DNA of 64,000 nucleotides from Trissonchulus latispiculum. Taxonomy: Eukaryota > Nematoda > Enoplea > Enoplida > Ironidae. Position 1 is the stretch's first letter, and each line of letters starts with the position of its first letter. The stretch covers positions 20,305 through 84,304 of the forward strand of contig JASAND010020580.1 of NCBI GenBank assembly GCA_030248195.1. Reading direction: 5' to 3'. A model generated the notes under the pieces. The model ran no database searches and was not told where the DNA came from. It was given only the letters and a program-made list of their open reading frames with translations. The translations under genes were made by a program, and so were the position numbers. Below, piece after piece: positions 46,577 to 56,135 of this stretch.

Positions 46577-47467
46577 ATGGGGTGTTGCTGTTGTAGTCAG
46601 AGTAGAAAAACTGACATGGATAAGAGCGGCTGCTATACGCTTGATGGTGCTGAAACGCTTGTGAAGTTTTACCCAGCAGTGAAGATTCAATGTGGTTGGA
46701 TGCCTGTTAAAGAATACAGCGGCAACAATTTAAAGATTGGAAAAGTCCTCAACGACATAGATTGGGAATGGTTCTGGGATATTAGCAACCAACTGCACCA
46801 TGATGACACTGATGTTCATCAGAAATTAAAGGAAGCAAAAGACATTTTACTTCTACCTACCGCAGGTCTTGTCCAGTTTCCTGATCCTCCTATTAACGGT
46901 CGTTTTCTTCTTATTTATGATCCCAGTTTTGGGACGGTTGCCAATCAACTGAAATTAAAAGGAATCTTTGGAGAGATATATGCTAGACAACTTTTTAAGC
47001 AAATGGCATCTACTGTGGCATATGCTCATCAAAGCTCTATGTTCATGATGGACATTAAACTGCTAAATTGGGAATTTATTGATCCAGGACGAAACAAGAT
47101 TCGCTTGAGATGTTTCGACGAACTGCAGGTTATGGTGGATGGTGACGAATTTACTGAAGTTCGTTTTCGAACAATTCCCTATGAATCGCCAGAATTTGTT
47201 CAGGTCGAAAAGTTTCCCGAAATTAATGCTAAGCAGTCTGATATGTGGAGTCTAGGTGTAGCACTATTCTTAATGACAACTGGAAGATACCCGTTTACTA
47301 CTACAGCTCATGCTTCAATTCGAGAGAATATTGTTAACGAAAGAGTAGTATTTCCAATCCACTTACCACTATCAGTTGAGCTGAAATTGCTGATAGCCGG
47401 ATGCTTGAGAAGGGATCCACAAAAGCGGTGAACAGCTTGCAACCTGATTCAACACCCTTGGTTTTAA
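46577..47467 (+). pseudogene. Protein-kinase-like protein with N-terminal acylation motif
   Basis: The frame opens MGCCCCSQ, a Gly2 plus four-cysteine context suited to myristoylation and palmitoylation, so membrane attachment is inferred. The C-lobe of a protein kinase is clear: MMDIKLLNWEFID (catalytic-loop Asp, Lys, Asn), FRTIPYESPE (APE-like), SDMWSLGVALFLMTTGRYPF (helix F) and LLIAGCLRRDPQKR. The N-lobe has no clear glycine loop or VAIK lysine, and the DFG position reads FDEL, so it may be a pseudokinase. TGA at 47429-47431 interrupts the conserved end, and TACNLIQHPWF then TAA at 47465-47467 follow in frame. It diverges from POLB by 44 bp. Kinases are not core Polinton genes. Confidence 0.75.
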
Positions 47468-47654
47468 GTTTCAACTAACTATGGACTGGGACTGCTGACT
47501 GAGCCCTAACAGGTAGGATGTTTATTTTTATGGAGTCACGAGGTGTTTGAAAAGCTGGTCAATCAAAACATAACAGGTTATATAAGGCACTGTTGAAATT
47601 GCAAAATTATTTCTTTGCAGTGTCTTCACAGCTTCGTTACCATGAATTTTGTAT

Positions 47655-48194
47655 ATGAAACTAGCTAAAAGCACTACTGGTGAAGACTTAATAATGTTTT
47701 ACAGTGGCTGGAGTGTACTTGGTACATTTCGCATTAGTCCACTTAAGCTTGATGGAAAAAATTACAGATCCGTCGAGCAATACATGGCAGCACATCGTGC
47801 TAAGATGGCAAATAGAGAGGATTTGCATAGTGAAGTAATGAAGGAATTTGCACCCAGTAAATATCGTGATATTCTGGATTGAGTCCAGGATCCAGTTGAT
47901 TGGGAGTCAAAATCAGTGCAGCTGATGGAAAAGGCACTTCTTGCGAAGTTTCGCCAGAATGAAAATGCTGCCCATGTCTTCAAGTCAACTGGAAGTGAGT
48001 TTTAGATTAGAGCTTCATATGCTGAACTGAATAGTCTGTAACTCATCTTTGTTTATAATAACTGTATTTATCAAACGTAATACCTCAATGTTGTTTCTGC
48101 TGCAGATGCCAAAATTGTCTTTGCCACTCCCTACGATTACTTTTGGGGGAATGGACTAATCGTTAATGAACCTGCCTGTTTGGACCCTACGTAA
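47655..48194 (+). pseudogene. NADAR (YbiA-like) domain gene, two exons, with in-frame stops
   Basis: NADAR domains act on ADP-ribose N-glycosidic bonds. The sequence shows FYSGWSVLGTFRISPLKLDG, YRSVEQYMAAHRAKMA (Glu of the family's S-E-Y motif), a Pro-rich turn, then after an in-frame TGA (47880-47882) PVDWESKSVQLMEKALLAKF, FKSTG and ATPYDYFWGNGL (Asp and WG of the signature). The usual Glu before ATPYD is Phe here. A phase-1 intron, 47995-48105, begins GTGAGT and ends TTTCTGCTGCAG; removing it joins FKSTG to the ATPYD strand in frame. TAA at 48192-48194 lies where the family normally continues. The first ATG in frame is 47655. The copy looks recently disabled. Confidence 0.8.
47995..48105 (+). 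other. Spliceosomal intron in the NADAR gene
   Basis: 111 bp, GT-AG, donor GTGAGT, acceptor preceded by a T-rich tract. The coding frame and the protein-family alignment are continuous only when it is removed. Confidence 0.75.
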
Positions 48195-48313
48195 TACCCT
48201 GGCGACTGTGGGCGATGCGTGCAAGATTCGGGAAGAGATTAAATATAATGAATAACGTTACCAGTTTGATTGTTGCTGTTACTGTTACTTAATAAATCTG
48301 TGGCTTGGTGTTA

Positions 48314-48909
48314 ATGGAGTCTGAACTAGCAAGTATATACTATTCTCCCAATGAACCTGGCTCTTATTCATCCTCAACATTATGCTATGAAGCACGAAGA
48401 AAAGGGCTACCTCTGTCACAAAACCGAAAGTAAAAGACTGTCTGGCTAAACAGAATACGTTTCAACTTCATAAAATAGCAAAACGGAAGTTTCCACGAAG
48501 GCGTGTTGTGGTTGAAGGAATCGATGCGTTATGGGACCTTGACCTTATGTTTGCCCTAAAACGTCAAAGGTATAACTTTGGAGTACGATATGTTTTGGTA
48601 GCCGTTGATGTATTCAGCAGAATGGCGTTTGCTACAGCTCTGAAAAGGAAAACAGCAAGCGCAGTATTACAAGGCTTTAAGAAGATTCTGAAGAAAGCAT
48701 TCTCTAGGTTGCCAAAGGTAATTAGGACCGACAAGGGAAAGGAGTTCTACGGTGCATTTAACAGGTATCTAATAAGCAATACAATCACTCATCAGTGGGC
48801 TAATCCGGCTAACCAGAAAGCGCCAGAAACGATCATCCCCTCGAAAGTCTCGAAAGCAACAAGCCTCAAGAGGAAGAAAAAGAAGCCAGCATTCTCCATC
48901 GAAAGTTGA
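48314..48909 (+). pseudogene. INT: Polinton retroviral-type integrase, frameshifted and C-terminally truncated
   Basis: From ATG at 48314 the frame reads ASIYYSPNEPGSY, as at the start of Polinton integrases. A frameshift near 48425 leads into a linker ending KFPRRRV. The catalytic core follows: GIDALWDLDLMF (first Asp), FGVRYVLVAVDVFSR, then VIRTDKGKEF (second Asp). Beyond about 48800 the expected region around the catalytic Glu (usually in an ERFNRT motif) and the chromodomain are missing; instead a lysine-rich tail ends at 48909. A deletion close to the capsid gene start is likely. The enzyme would insert the element's DNA; this copy should be inactive. Confidence 0.85.
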
Positions 48910-48934
48910 TTGCAGAGACATTTTTGGTTGATAA

Positions 48935-50156
48935 ATGGCTGCAAAAAGAATGAAGCGAATGGAAGATCCCAAAGCGTCATTTGCTCTCTTCGTAAAAGCG
49001 GATATTTTTGGTCAAATGCCTGTTCAATCATCAGTTGGGCAGACTCAATTTGACTATCGCCATAAACGCCATAGCAGCCAACAACCCCATAACCTTCTTC
49101 ATTCCGGGGAACGAAGAAGAAGTGTTGGATCCAACATTTCTGCTTAAATGTACGTTCAAGTTAAAGCCAGTAACAGCTGTCAAACTAATCCCGTTTACGA
49201 AACTAGCGGTAATTAATGTTTTTGGTCACACAATGTGGAAAGATATCACAGTGAAAATCGGTGACAAAGTTATTAGTTCCGCTACTGAAAATTATGCATA
49301 CAGAGCCTATTTGGAAAGACTATTAAATTTTGGCAGGGAAGCAAAATAGTCACAGCTTACAACGGAGATGTACTACAAAAGTGCAGGAAAGTTCAACAGC
49401 CTCGAGCAGAACGAAAACAGTGGGTTTAGAATGAGGCAATTCATTTGCTCTTCAGGAAGGCCGGTGGTCATGTTAACTCGCCTGTGTACCGATATTGGCA
49501 ATCAGCCGCGACTACTGCCAAACAACATAGACATCACTATTACCCTGCATCAATGTTCAGACAACTTTAGACTACTGTATTCCAAAACTGATGCGGATTC
49601 TTTAGACTACACAGTGGAAATAATGGATGCGCAGCTTTACTGCAAACGTATTAAGTTGACACCACCAATGGCATTAGCCATCGCTCAAACATTACGGCTG
49701 AAGCCTGCCTTGTATCCAATTTCCAGGGTTTTGGTTAAAACGTTTCAAATCACTGCAGGCACAACACTCGTCAACCGCGAAAGCATTTCTTTAGGTCAAC
49801 TACCTAGAATGGCGATCGTCAAAGTAGTGGAAAGCTTAGCGTACACGGGTCACCCAGAGAAACATCCAATCAATTTCCAGTCCAAGAATTGCACTTATGC
49901 TTGTCTCTACAAAGACAGCGATCCGATTCCTTCAAATGCCTACACGCCAAACTGGGCAATGTCAGGTGTTGTTCGTGAGTTTATGAGTCTATTCCACGCC
50001 AGCAATAAGCTGGGCAACAGTATTGGAAACAATATTAACTGTGGATATGTATTGTATGCCTTTGACCTAACTCCGGACGATTCTGGCGCTGGTCGACACA
50101 CACACATCCACTGGTCGACAAGGCAGTCTAACGCTAAAAATGCAGTTTGCTCCTAA
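48935..50156 (+). pseudogene. MCP: Polinton major capsid protein (double jelly-roll), broken
   Basis: The gene forms the hexon-like shell protein. Three frames join: from ATG 48935 (MAAKRMKRMEDPK to about 49055), then a frameshift into a frame with PITFFIPGNEEEVLDP, FGHTMWKDITVKIGDKV and YAYRAYLERLLNFG (to TAG at 49347-49349), then the same frame from 49350 to 50156. The last part has GKFNSLEQNENSGFRMRQ, the interdomain GQLP(R)M motif near 49798, and GYVLYAFDLTPD near the C terminus. These match the conserved landmarks of Polinton capsids. The stop TAG and the early frameshift mean only fragments could be translated. It lies directly downstream of integrase and upstream of the protease. Confidence 0.88.
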
Positions 50157-50257
50157 CGAAATTGACGTCCTTGCATAATTGTCGTCTATTTAGTCTACGA
50201 TAATACACTGTGGATTGATCATCATCGAAACGTACTTACTGACTTCAGCTAAGCAAC

Positions 50258-50771
50258 ATGAATAGCCAGCAAATTACAAATGCTTTACAAAACTGACAGC
50301 TCCATACTTTGCAGGCGTGTTTGCAAGGGACACTTTACCCTTTCATTCTACTACAGTTGTTCCAAACGACAGATTTTAATTTTTCATTACAAATACCGAC
50401 AACATCAGTGGTCCAGGAGAACATTGGGTGCTGCTTTGGTTCCGTCGCATGAAATGGGAAAAAGCAAAGATTGTGTTACTTTGTGGACTCGTGCGGGATG
50501 AAACCAGAACTATTGCAAAGAGTTTGTAAAGTTTATAAATAGAAACGCAGATGACTTTTATTTCAATACTAAATGTGTTCAGTCAATTAACAGTGATACA
50601 TGTGGTGATTGGTGATTGTATGCTGCCTATTATTTGCGTCTGTCAACTTGTAATGAGTCAAATTTCCTTGATGTTTTCTTTCGCTTTTTTGAAAAACCAT
50701 CCGAAAGAGCTAATAATGATAATTTTGTTCGAACTGAAGTTAAACGCTTGTTCACATTTGACGATGTTTGA
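50258..50771 (+). pseudogene. PRO: Adenain-like cysteine protease (maturation protease), heavily decayed
   Basis: No long open frame remains, but the domain is legible across three frames. After ATG 50258 and a frameshift comes FAGVFARDTLPF and, past a TAA, TNTDNISGPGEHWVLLWF with the catalytic His. YFVDSCGMKP follows with the acidic residue, and SDTCGDW with the catalytic Cys near 50607, followed by an in-frame TGA and then LYAAYYLRLS. The frame ends at TGA 50769-50771. In adenoviruses and Polintons this enzyme cleaves capsid precursors. Position between capsid and ATPase genes agrees. At least two frameshifts and two stops make it dead. Confidence 0.85.
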
Positions 50772-50948
50772 GAGAACAAATTAGAGCAGTGCTTGTGTTG
50801 TCAACTCCTATGCAATGTTCTTTTCAAATACTACTTTGTCCGTTAACAATGTCTTAAGGCATCAGGCTGTGGCGCAGCGACGCCGCGCCCCTCAATATTT
50901 ATAGTGTGCTTTTTGCTTTGCTTCTAGTGTATTGCGTGCAAAAATGAA

Positions 50949-51617
50949 ATGGAAGAAATTGAGTTTGACAGTCGTCTTCAAACACCTTTTTCAATGATCA
51001 TCACAGGATGCTCGGGCAGTGGGAAGACGCACTGGACTGAGCGCTTTTGCAAACAACAGTCTAGTTTGATGAACACTCCTGCTTACAAAATATTTTGGTG
51101 TTATGGTGTGGATCAGCCAGATTTTCACATCAATCTTTATCGCAATATTCCTAATCTAGTTTTCCGCAAAGGCTTTGATTTGGACTTTTACAATCAAACA
51201 TCAGAATTAATTGATTGCAACAAACATGTATTGTTAATACTGGACGACCTCCATTCCGACCTAGCCAACTTACCCATTCTTGGAGATTTATTTACAAAAT
51301 TCAGCCATCACTCCAATACCTCTATCATCTTTACTATTCAAAACTTTTACCACCAGGGTTCTCAGTCACGTGACGTTAGCAGAAACGCACACTACATTGT
51401 GTTGCTTAGTCAACCTAGAGATCAAACCGTAGTTCGATCAATTGCCCAGCAAATGTTTCCAAAGAAGTGTACATATATGTTGAGTGCATACAACGATGCA
51501 ACTAGTTCTCCTTACGGTTATTTACTGGTCGATGCAAAACCGTTCACTCCTGCCAAACTTCGCTTAAGGACAGGAATATTTTGTGACCAGCAAGAGTTTG
51601 TGTACATACCTAAATAA
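50949..51617 (+). CDS. ATPase: FtsK/HerA-type DNA-packaging ATPase
   Basis: An intact 222-residue frame. The Walker A motif ITGCSGSGKT (about residues 18-27) binds the nucleotide phosphate and VLLILDD (94-100) is Walker B. A polar sensor region IIFTIQNFYHQG follows around residue 130. Length and pattern match the A32-like packaging ATPases of Polintons and related viruses, which pump genome into capsids. The chosen ATG starts MEEIEFDSRL; an earlier ATG four bases upstream is out of frame. The stop TAA overlaps the next ATG (TAATG). Unlike the neighbouring protease and capsid genes it has no lesion. Confidence 0.9.
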   Translation: MEEIEFDSRLQTPFSMIITGCSGSGKTHWTERFCKQQSSLMNTPAYKIFWCYGVDQPDFHINLYRNIPNLVFRKGFDLDFYNQTSELIDCNKHVLLILDDLHSDLANLPILGDLFTKFSHHSNTSIIFTIQNFYHQGSQSRDVSRNAHYIVLLSQPRDQTVVRSIAQQMFPKKCTYMLSAYNDATSSPYGYLLVDAKPFTPAKLRLRTGIFCDQQEFVYIPK

Positions 51618-51953
51618 TGGGTGGCACTTTGCTTCGGAAACAGTTGCATTGGTTGCAGCTTTTTGGCAGAAGCCAATCCCAGTCTGCGAAAAAAGATAGT
51701 AAAAGACTGCAAAGCTAATGTCATTCGTGCCATTTGTGAGTGCTGTCTTAACATTCTACGTGGAAATCCCGCCCTGACAGTGAAACAAAAGCGAAGGTTG
51801 CGTCCCTACAAGCATTTATGCAGACAGCTGTTGCGTCGTTCTCTGTCCCATAATACTAAACGAAGACTAATTCTGCAGCAAGGAGGATCTTTCTTACCTT
51901 TACTTCTTACACCGATCATTGGTACAGTGCTAGGATGGCTGTTCAGAAAATGA
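51617..51953 (+). pseudogene. Small basic membrane-tail protein next to the ATPase, frameshifted
   Basis: ATG at 51617 overlaps the ATPase stop and starts MGGTLLRK. The conserved part lies in another frame, from about 51660 to 51953, with QKRRLRPYKHLCRQLLRR, SHNTKRRLILQQGG and a hydrophobic C terminus FLPLLLTPIIGTVLGWLF. That frame has no ATG, so a one-base change near 51660-51715 separates start and body. Proteins of this shape (basic KR-rich helix, then GG and a membrane helix) commonly sit beside the Polinton ATPase. A minor virion role like adenoviral core or membrane-lytic peptides is possible but unproven. Confidence 0.65.
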
Positions 51954-52621
51954 TGCTTGTTCCGAGCACTTCCCAGCGATTTCCCCATGCGAACGAGCAA
52001 AGCCATGAAACACCAAGAACACTGCAGGAGAAGGTGCGGTCACAACTGGATCAGGAAATGGAAGAAGTCCTAAGAAGGGACTTACCTGAATTTACCAAGT
52101 TAAGACTGTATAACGAGATTTTTAGCAAATTTCTGAAGCTTGATGGCCGGATAACTGATCAGCAACACCCCATAGACAACTTTCAGACAGATCCTAAACT
52201 GCTGCAAGGATTTGCAGCAACACAGCATCGTAAAATGCTGTCTGTAATGAAACTACTGGAAGGAACGAACATTAAATGGAACTCCAATGGCAACGTATAC
52301 GTCAACGATGAAATACTACACGGTCCTAAAATTTCTGATCTTATCTATCACTTTGTTCAAACGTCCGCATCACGAAAGCCACCTGTGGGGTATGATGAAT
52401 TCCTCGTTGCAGTTGCAGACTCACAAATCCCGACTACTCTTGCAGGAACTGCAAAAATGAGAAAACAGGTCGAAGAATTGCGTCAGCAAGAAACCCAGTC
52501 ACCCACTGAGTCACTGCAGCAACAAAGTGGATATGGCAAGAAGCAGAAGAGAAACCGAAAATTGTCAATTCGTTCATCCAAATTTGACAGCAATTGTAAA
52601 TTTAGATGGTACACATACTGA
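51935..52621 (+). CDS. Polinton conserved protein of unknown function
   Basis: An intact 228-residue frame overlapping the previous one by 19 bp. It has a charged helical N-terminal half (residues 20-75), a central stretch IKWNSNGNVYVNDEILHGPKIS followed by DLIYHFVQTSA and PVGYDEFLVAV, and a basic tail KKQKRNRK. The W-x-x-x-G...I-x-G-x-x-I-x-D-L pattern is recurrent in a Polinton protein encoded near the ATPase and of unknown role. The basic end suggests nucleic-acid contact. The function is not assigned. Confidence 0.65.
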   Translation: MAVQKMMLVPSTSQRFPHANEQSHETPRTLQEKVRSQLDQEMEEVLRRDLPEFTKLRLYNEIFSKFLKLDGRITDQQHPIDNFQTDPKLLQGFAATQHRKMLSVMKLLEGTNIKWNSNGNVYVNDEILHGPKISDLIYHFVQTSASRKPPVGYDEFLVAVADSQIPTTLAGTAKMRKQVEELRQQETQSPTESLQQQSGYGKKQKRNRKLSIRSSKFDSNCKFRWYTY

Positions 52622-52686
52622 TCTTTGTATGCCTTGTTGTTTGTTCTACTTCAGCTATATGTTTATTTTAATTAAACAACTGGAAA

Positions 52687-53220
52687 TCAAAATGTAAAGG
52701 ACATTGTTTCTGCACATTTTTGTATATACTTAAATATTTCTTCTGCCTGCTGGCTTTTGAAAGTTTCCATTTCAACTATTTTCTCCAAGCAGGCTTTTTC
52801 GGAACCTTTAACTGAAGGTTCCGAAAGACTCACCAAAAGAGCTCCATAGCCGTCGTCTATGGTTTGAAAACATTTACATAAATTAAAGATAACACGGTAC
52901 TCTTCCTGGAGCATATGGCAGTCTTGGGCCAGCTTTGTGATCATACTCTGAGTAAATTGCATCCAAAAAGCAAAGAATGGTTTAAGACCATCGTTAAGCT
53001 CCTCCATAAGCTCTGATTCAGATGTCTTGAGATTTTGTAGATTCAAACCATTGATTTGTTTAGCCAATAGTTTGATGCTGTCGGAAATAGAAAATAAAAA
53101 TGAGGCAAAAGATTTCATTTGCTCAGCCATAGGCTGCAGCTCTTCCCCCATGCCTTCAACAAGCTCTGCAAATCCGCTGGCATGTCTGAAACAAAACCGC
53201 ATTAAAACTTCGTTAGACAT
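52687..53220 (-). CDS. Helical protein of unknown function
   Basis: A 177-residue minus-strand frame, convergent with the previous gene across only 65 bp that contains an 'aattaaac' polyadenylation-like word. The product is predicted almost entirely alpha-helical with long amphipathic stretches (for example SISDSIKLLAKQINGLNLQ and LEKIVEMETFKSQQAEEIF), a coiled-coil-like pattern, no signal peptide and no membrane segment. The frame is intact, in contrast to the replication genes. No family recognised. Confidence 0.55.
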   Translation of the reverse strand: MSNEVLMRFCFRHASGFAELVEGMGEELQPMAEQMKSFASFLFSISDSIKLLAKQINGLNLQNLKTSESELMEELNDGLKPFFAFWMQFTQSMITKLAQDCHMLQEEYRVIFNLCKCFQTIDDGYGALLVSLSEPSVKGSEKACLEKIVEMETFKSQQAEEIFKYIQKCAETMSFTF

Positions 53221-53481
53221 TTGAAAAGATTGGAACAGAATGCCTAATTAGATTCAATTATGCACTGATAAATGTTGGGTTGGTAATTAGAGGAATTGAT
53301 TTATCATACCTCTAGTATTGGAATTAATACGAGTAATCCAAGTTTTGCTATGGGTTTATTTGACACCGAATAATATCTAATGTTTAATATGCTTGTCGAG
53401 ATTAGTCCCTCATTTTAATACCCGCACATAAAATTAAATAACACTATTCGTGTTAATGCTCTAAATCAGAGTGCGAATCAC
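53221..53481. other. AT-rich intergenic region
   Basis: No coding potential or repeat recognised. It separates two minus-strand genes and could hold a promoter for 52687-53220. Confidence 0.3.
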
Positions 53482-53906
53482 CTACTTTAACAAGTTTGGA
53501 ATGCACGAAACGTCCAAATTATTCAGTGCCTCCAAATTTGCTTTGGCATTTCGTGATTCTTCATCCAAGGTTACTACTTCAGGATTAGAATCCAGTTTCA
53601 TGCTTTTGGAGCTGTCAGAAACGACAGGACTATTGGAGTGATGCTTTCGCTTTTTACTTGAGCTAGGGCTGCGCCAAACACCACTCTCTGTGGTAGGGGG
53701 ATATGATTCCATAAATTTGGCTAATTCTGCTAACGCCCTGTTAGTTTCATCATCAGAAGTCTTCGTTTCTTCCATCGTCGGACCTGAAACGGGTCTGCTG
53801 GAACTGGTGGATGGATGGCAAGTGTCCGAAGCTGAAATCTGAATCAACCTGGTTTCAGTAAAGTTATCAGTAGTTTCAAAATTTGTGGCTAGACAAGACA
53901 ATTCTG
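53482..53906 (-). CDS. Serine-rich tail frame, possibly translated by -1 frameshifting
   Basis: About 140 codons open, beginning in overlap with the gene upstream and lacking an ATG at its start. It is rich in Ser, Thr and acidic residues (STSSSRPVSGPTMEETKTS) with a basic patch KKRKHH that could act as a nuclear localisation signal, then EESRNAKANLEALNNLDVS. The frame is -1 relative to 53889-54569. A T_TTA_AAA heptamer sits at 53913-53907 in the zero frame of the upstream gene, so a fused product of about 365 residues is plausible. Alternatively a single-base mutation split an originally continuous gene. Confidence 0.5.
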
Positions 53907-54569
53907 TTTTAAATGTTGAACGTGCGTTGTACCTTCAACTGCAGGATTTTCTATAGTTGCTTCAACTAGTGGGTCCACAAAATGCTCTCTGTAGAGAGAA
54001 AACGCCGTTGTACGATAATGCTGGCCAGATTTCGCCTTCAAGGTTAGTGGATAACCCAGCTTGCGATAGGCAAGAGGATTGAAACAATAGCTGGGAGTTT
54101 CCGCTGTGATACCATCAACAAGATCGACAGCTAGCTGTACATAGTATGGTTTAGGCAATTTAACTGACGGTGGTTTTCTGATTTTCAGTTTATAGTTGAG
54201 CTCTTTGATATTTCTAAATGCGAAAACTTCGTCCTCCGTCAGTTTTTTGAGCTTATGTTTAGTCAAAGTTTTGTTGATGATCCGGGTACAAAGGTGTACA
54301 AATAAATTGAGATAGTGCTTTCCAAATGAAAGCCTGTCGCGCAAAACTTCGTCTTGATGGACGAACATGAAGATGAAAAGATATTCAATCACAGCCACCA
54401 CAGCAACTCGTTCATCATAACTGATGCCAGTAAACCAGAACTGAGACATTGCTTTAAGGGATTCATCTAGGTTTGGATACTGAAGGCCAACCGCTAAGGT
54501 TATCAGACGATATAGATAAAAAAGAGCCCTGTCAGCTCTGCGAGGATCACCTAACATGATTCGAGCCAT
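53889..54569 (-). CDS. Unknown 226-residue Polinton cargo protein
   Basis: ATG at 54569 starts MARIMLGDPRRADRALFYLY. The nearby upstream in-frame codons lack ATG, and TTTTAG directly before GATTATGG could be a 3' splice site. The product has hydrophobic helices (VAVVAVIEYLFIFMF) that may be buried or membrane-associated, then LKIRKPPSVKLPKPYYVQ and ends QHLKQNCLV. A donor-like TAG/GTAAGC at 54874-54868 would give a 300-bp 5' leader intron. No family recognised. The frame is intact and overlaps the Ser-rich frame downstream. Confidence 0.6.
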   Translation of the reverse strand: MARIMLGDPRRADRALFYLYRLITLAVGLQYPNLDESLKAMSQFWFTGISYDERVAVVAVIEYLFIFMFVHQDEVLRDRLSFGKHYLNLFVHLCTRIINKTLTKHKLKKLTEDEVFAFRNIKELNYKLKIRKPPSVKLPKPYYVQLAVDLVDGITAETPSYCFNPLAYRKLGYPLTLKAKSGQHYRTTAFSLYREHFVDPLVEATIENPAVEGTTHVQHLKQNCLV

Positions 54570-56135
54570 AATCCTAAAATTGAATGTGCCTTTTGCAAAA
54601 TAGTTTGTCCACTTTAATCTCAAGTGGCCAGCTCAAAACCACTGCAATATTATTTTCCCTTAGCAAAATAATAGCAAATTCCCTTAGCATAAATCAAAAG
54701 GTTTAGTTGTTTCAACGCAAAACATTCGATTCTTGCATTATGTATACTCTAGAGTCATAATAATCTCAAGGGTCTGCAAATGTCTACTAAACTAATGACA
54801 GTTTGTATTAATCATGTAAATATAATCAAAGAACGCTAACGTCATCGACAGCAAAATGTTGAAGATTGCTTACCTATCGTCGAAGCAAAACGGCAATAAT
54901 CAAGAAATTTATTTATAACCACAGAGACTGATGAGATGTTTGCAAGAAAATTAGACAAATCCAAAATTAGAATTCCGGCTCATGATAGAGGATTCGTCCT
55001 AAAATATAACCAAGTTATCTTGCAAACCAGCGTCATTTTCAATTATCTTTAGTAAATTACATTCATAAGATTTGCTGTAAGTTGGCCTCTCGTACGTACA
55101 TCACATTCAAAGACTATTTTATATTTCTGGTGATTGTTTTTATGGCGTAGTTTGATTGGTAAGTGAATTTTGCTTACCTGGCGTCGAATACAATTAAACC
55201 AAAAGCCCAGTGCTCCGAAATTGAAACAATAATGTTGATTGTTGCTATCTAAGTTTTCCTTTGACAAGGTTTGTGTAATAGTTTAACTAAAACATAAAGC
55301 AACATTTTTGCTAGAAATTTCAACAAATTTAAATTTAATCAATAAGTGATCTGCTAACTAATCAAGTTCTTGAAACTTTCAAGCACATCGAACCACTAAG
55401 AGTAGCTTCTCTCAAAATAGAACATCGCTTTTCGTATTCGCAAGCAGAAATTATTATTTTAAACTGCTGAAGGTACAGATAGACTATAATTTAGAAAACA
55501 AATTGTCTCTATCAACCATATCTTTTGCAGTAAATTTGTGAGCATCGTCTAGATAGGCAAATAATCAACAAATCTAAGCTGACTTCGTTTGAGATTTCGT
55601 GCACTTCAGTAACACATTCTAAACCAATTTACCTGTAAGTCCTGGTGTAAGCGAATTAATACGCCACTTGTCCCTACGAACCAAAATTCTCAGAATGATG
55701 AAATCAGCCATAAGACACCCTGGAAGCAAAATGATAAAGGTCATGATAATTAGAGGTATGTCTAATCACAACAAATTTTTTCTAACCACTCCGTTTATTG
55801 CTCAAGTTTCCTCCTCATTTTGTCAATTGCCTTGTTGCGAAGTGGTTGCTTAGTTTAATCCAGCTTTGGAAGCATATTAATAATGCTTTATAATAATTAG
55901 CATGAGAAGTTGTTTTGGTGATAGTTTCTTGAATTTCTGATTTAAGCTTTAATATTCTATTTGAAATTTATTAAACTTGAAGTAATAAAAGGCTTAAGTT
56001 GAAATTTTTATCAGGGCAAATGTTGAGCGATTGCAACACAATGTAAAATGCATTCTAGAACTCAATGTGTACATGATAACCCAAACAAAGTGAAAAAAAA
56101 TTAGTGTAAAGCTTTTCTAAATGCAGTGGGAATAC
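54570..56135. other. Non-coding DNA with minus-strand splice-donor-like motifs
   Basis: No gene was recognised. On the minus strand, TTCGACG-(AT/CC)-AG followed by GTAAGC occurs at 54874 and again at 55178, and CAG/GTAAAT at about 55637. These could be 5' leader exons of the minus-strand genes. Confidence 0.35.

Noticed and set aside
47429..47882. TGA read as an amino acid (stop reassignment or selenocysteine) in kinase-like and NADAR genes
   Set aside because: Other genes in the element contain TAA and TAG lesions plus frameshifts, and TGA also serves as a normal end, so pseudogenisation is the simpler reading.
55668..55853. 61-residue frame in the Polinton
   Set aside because: Too short, no motif and no supporting context.
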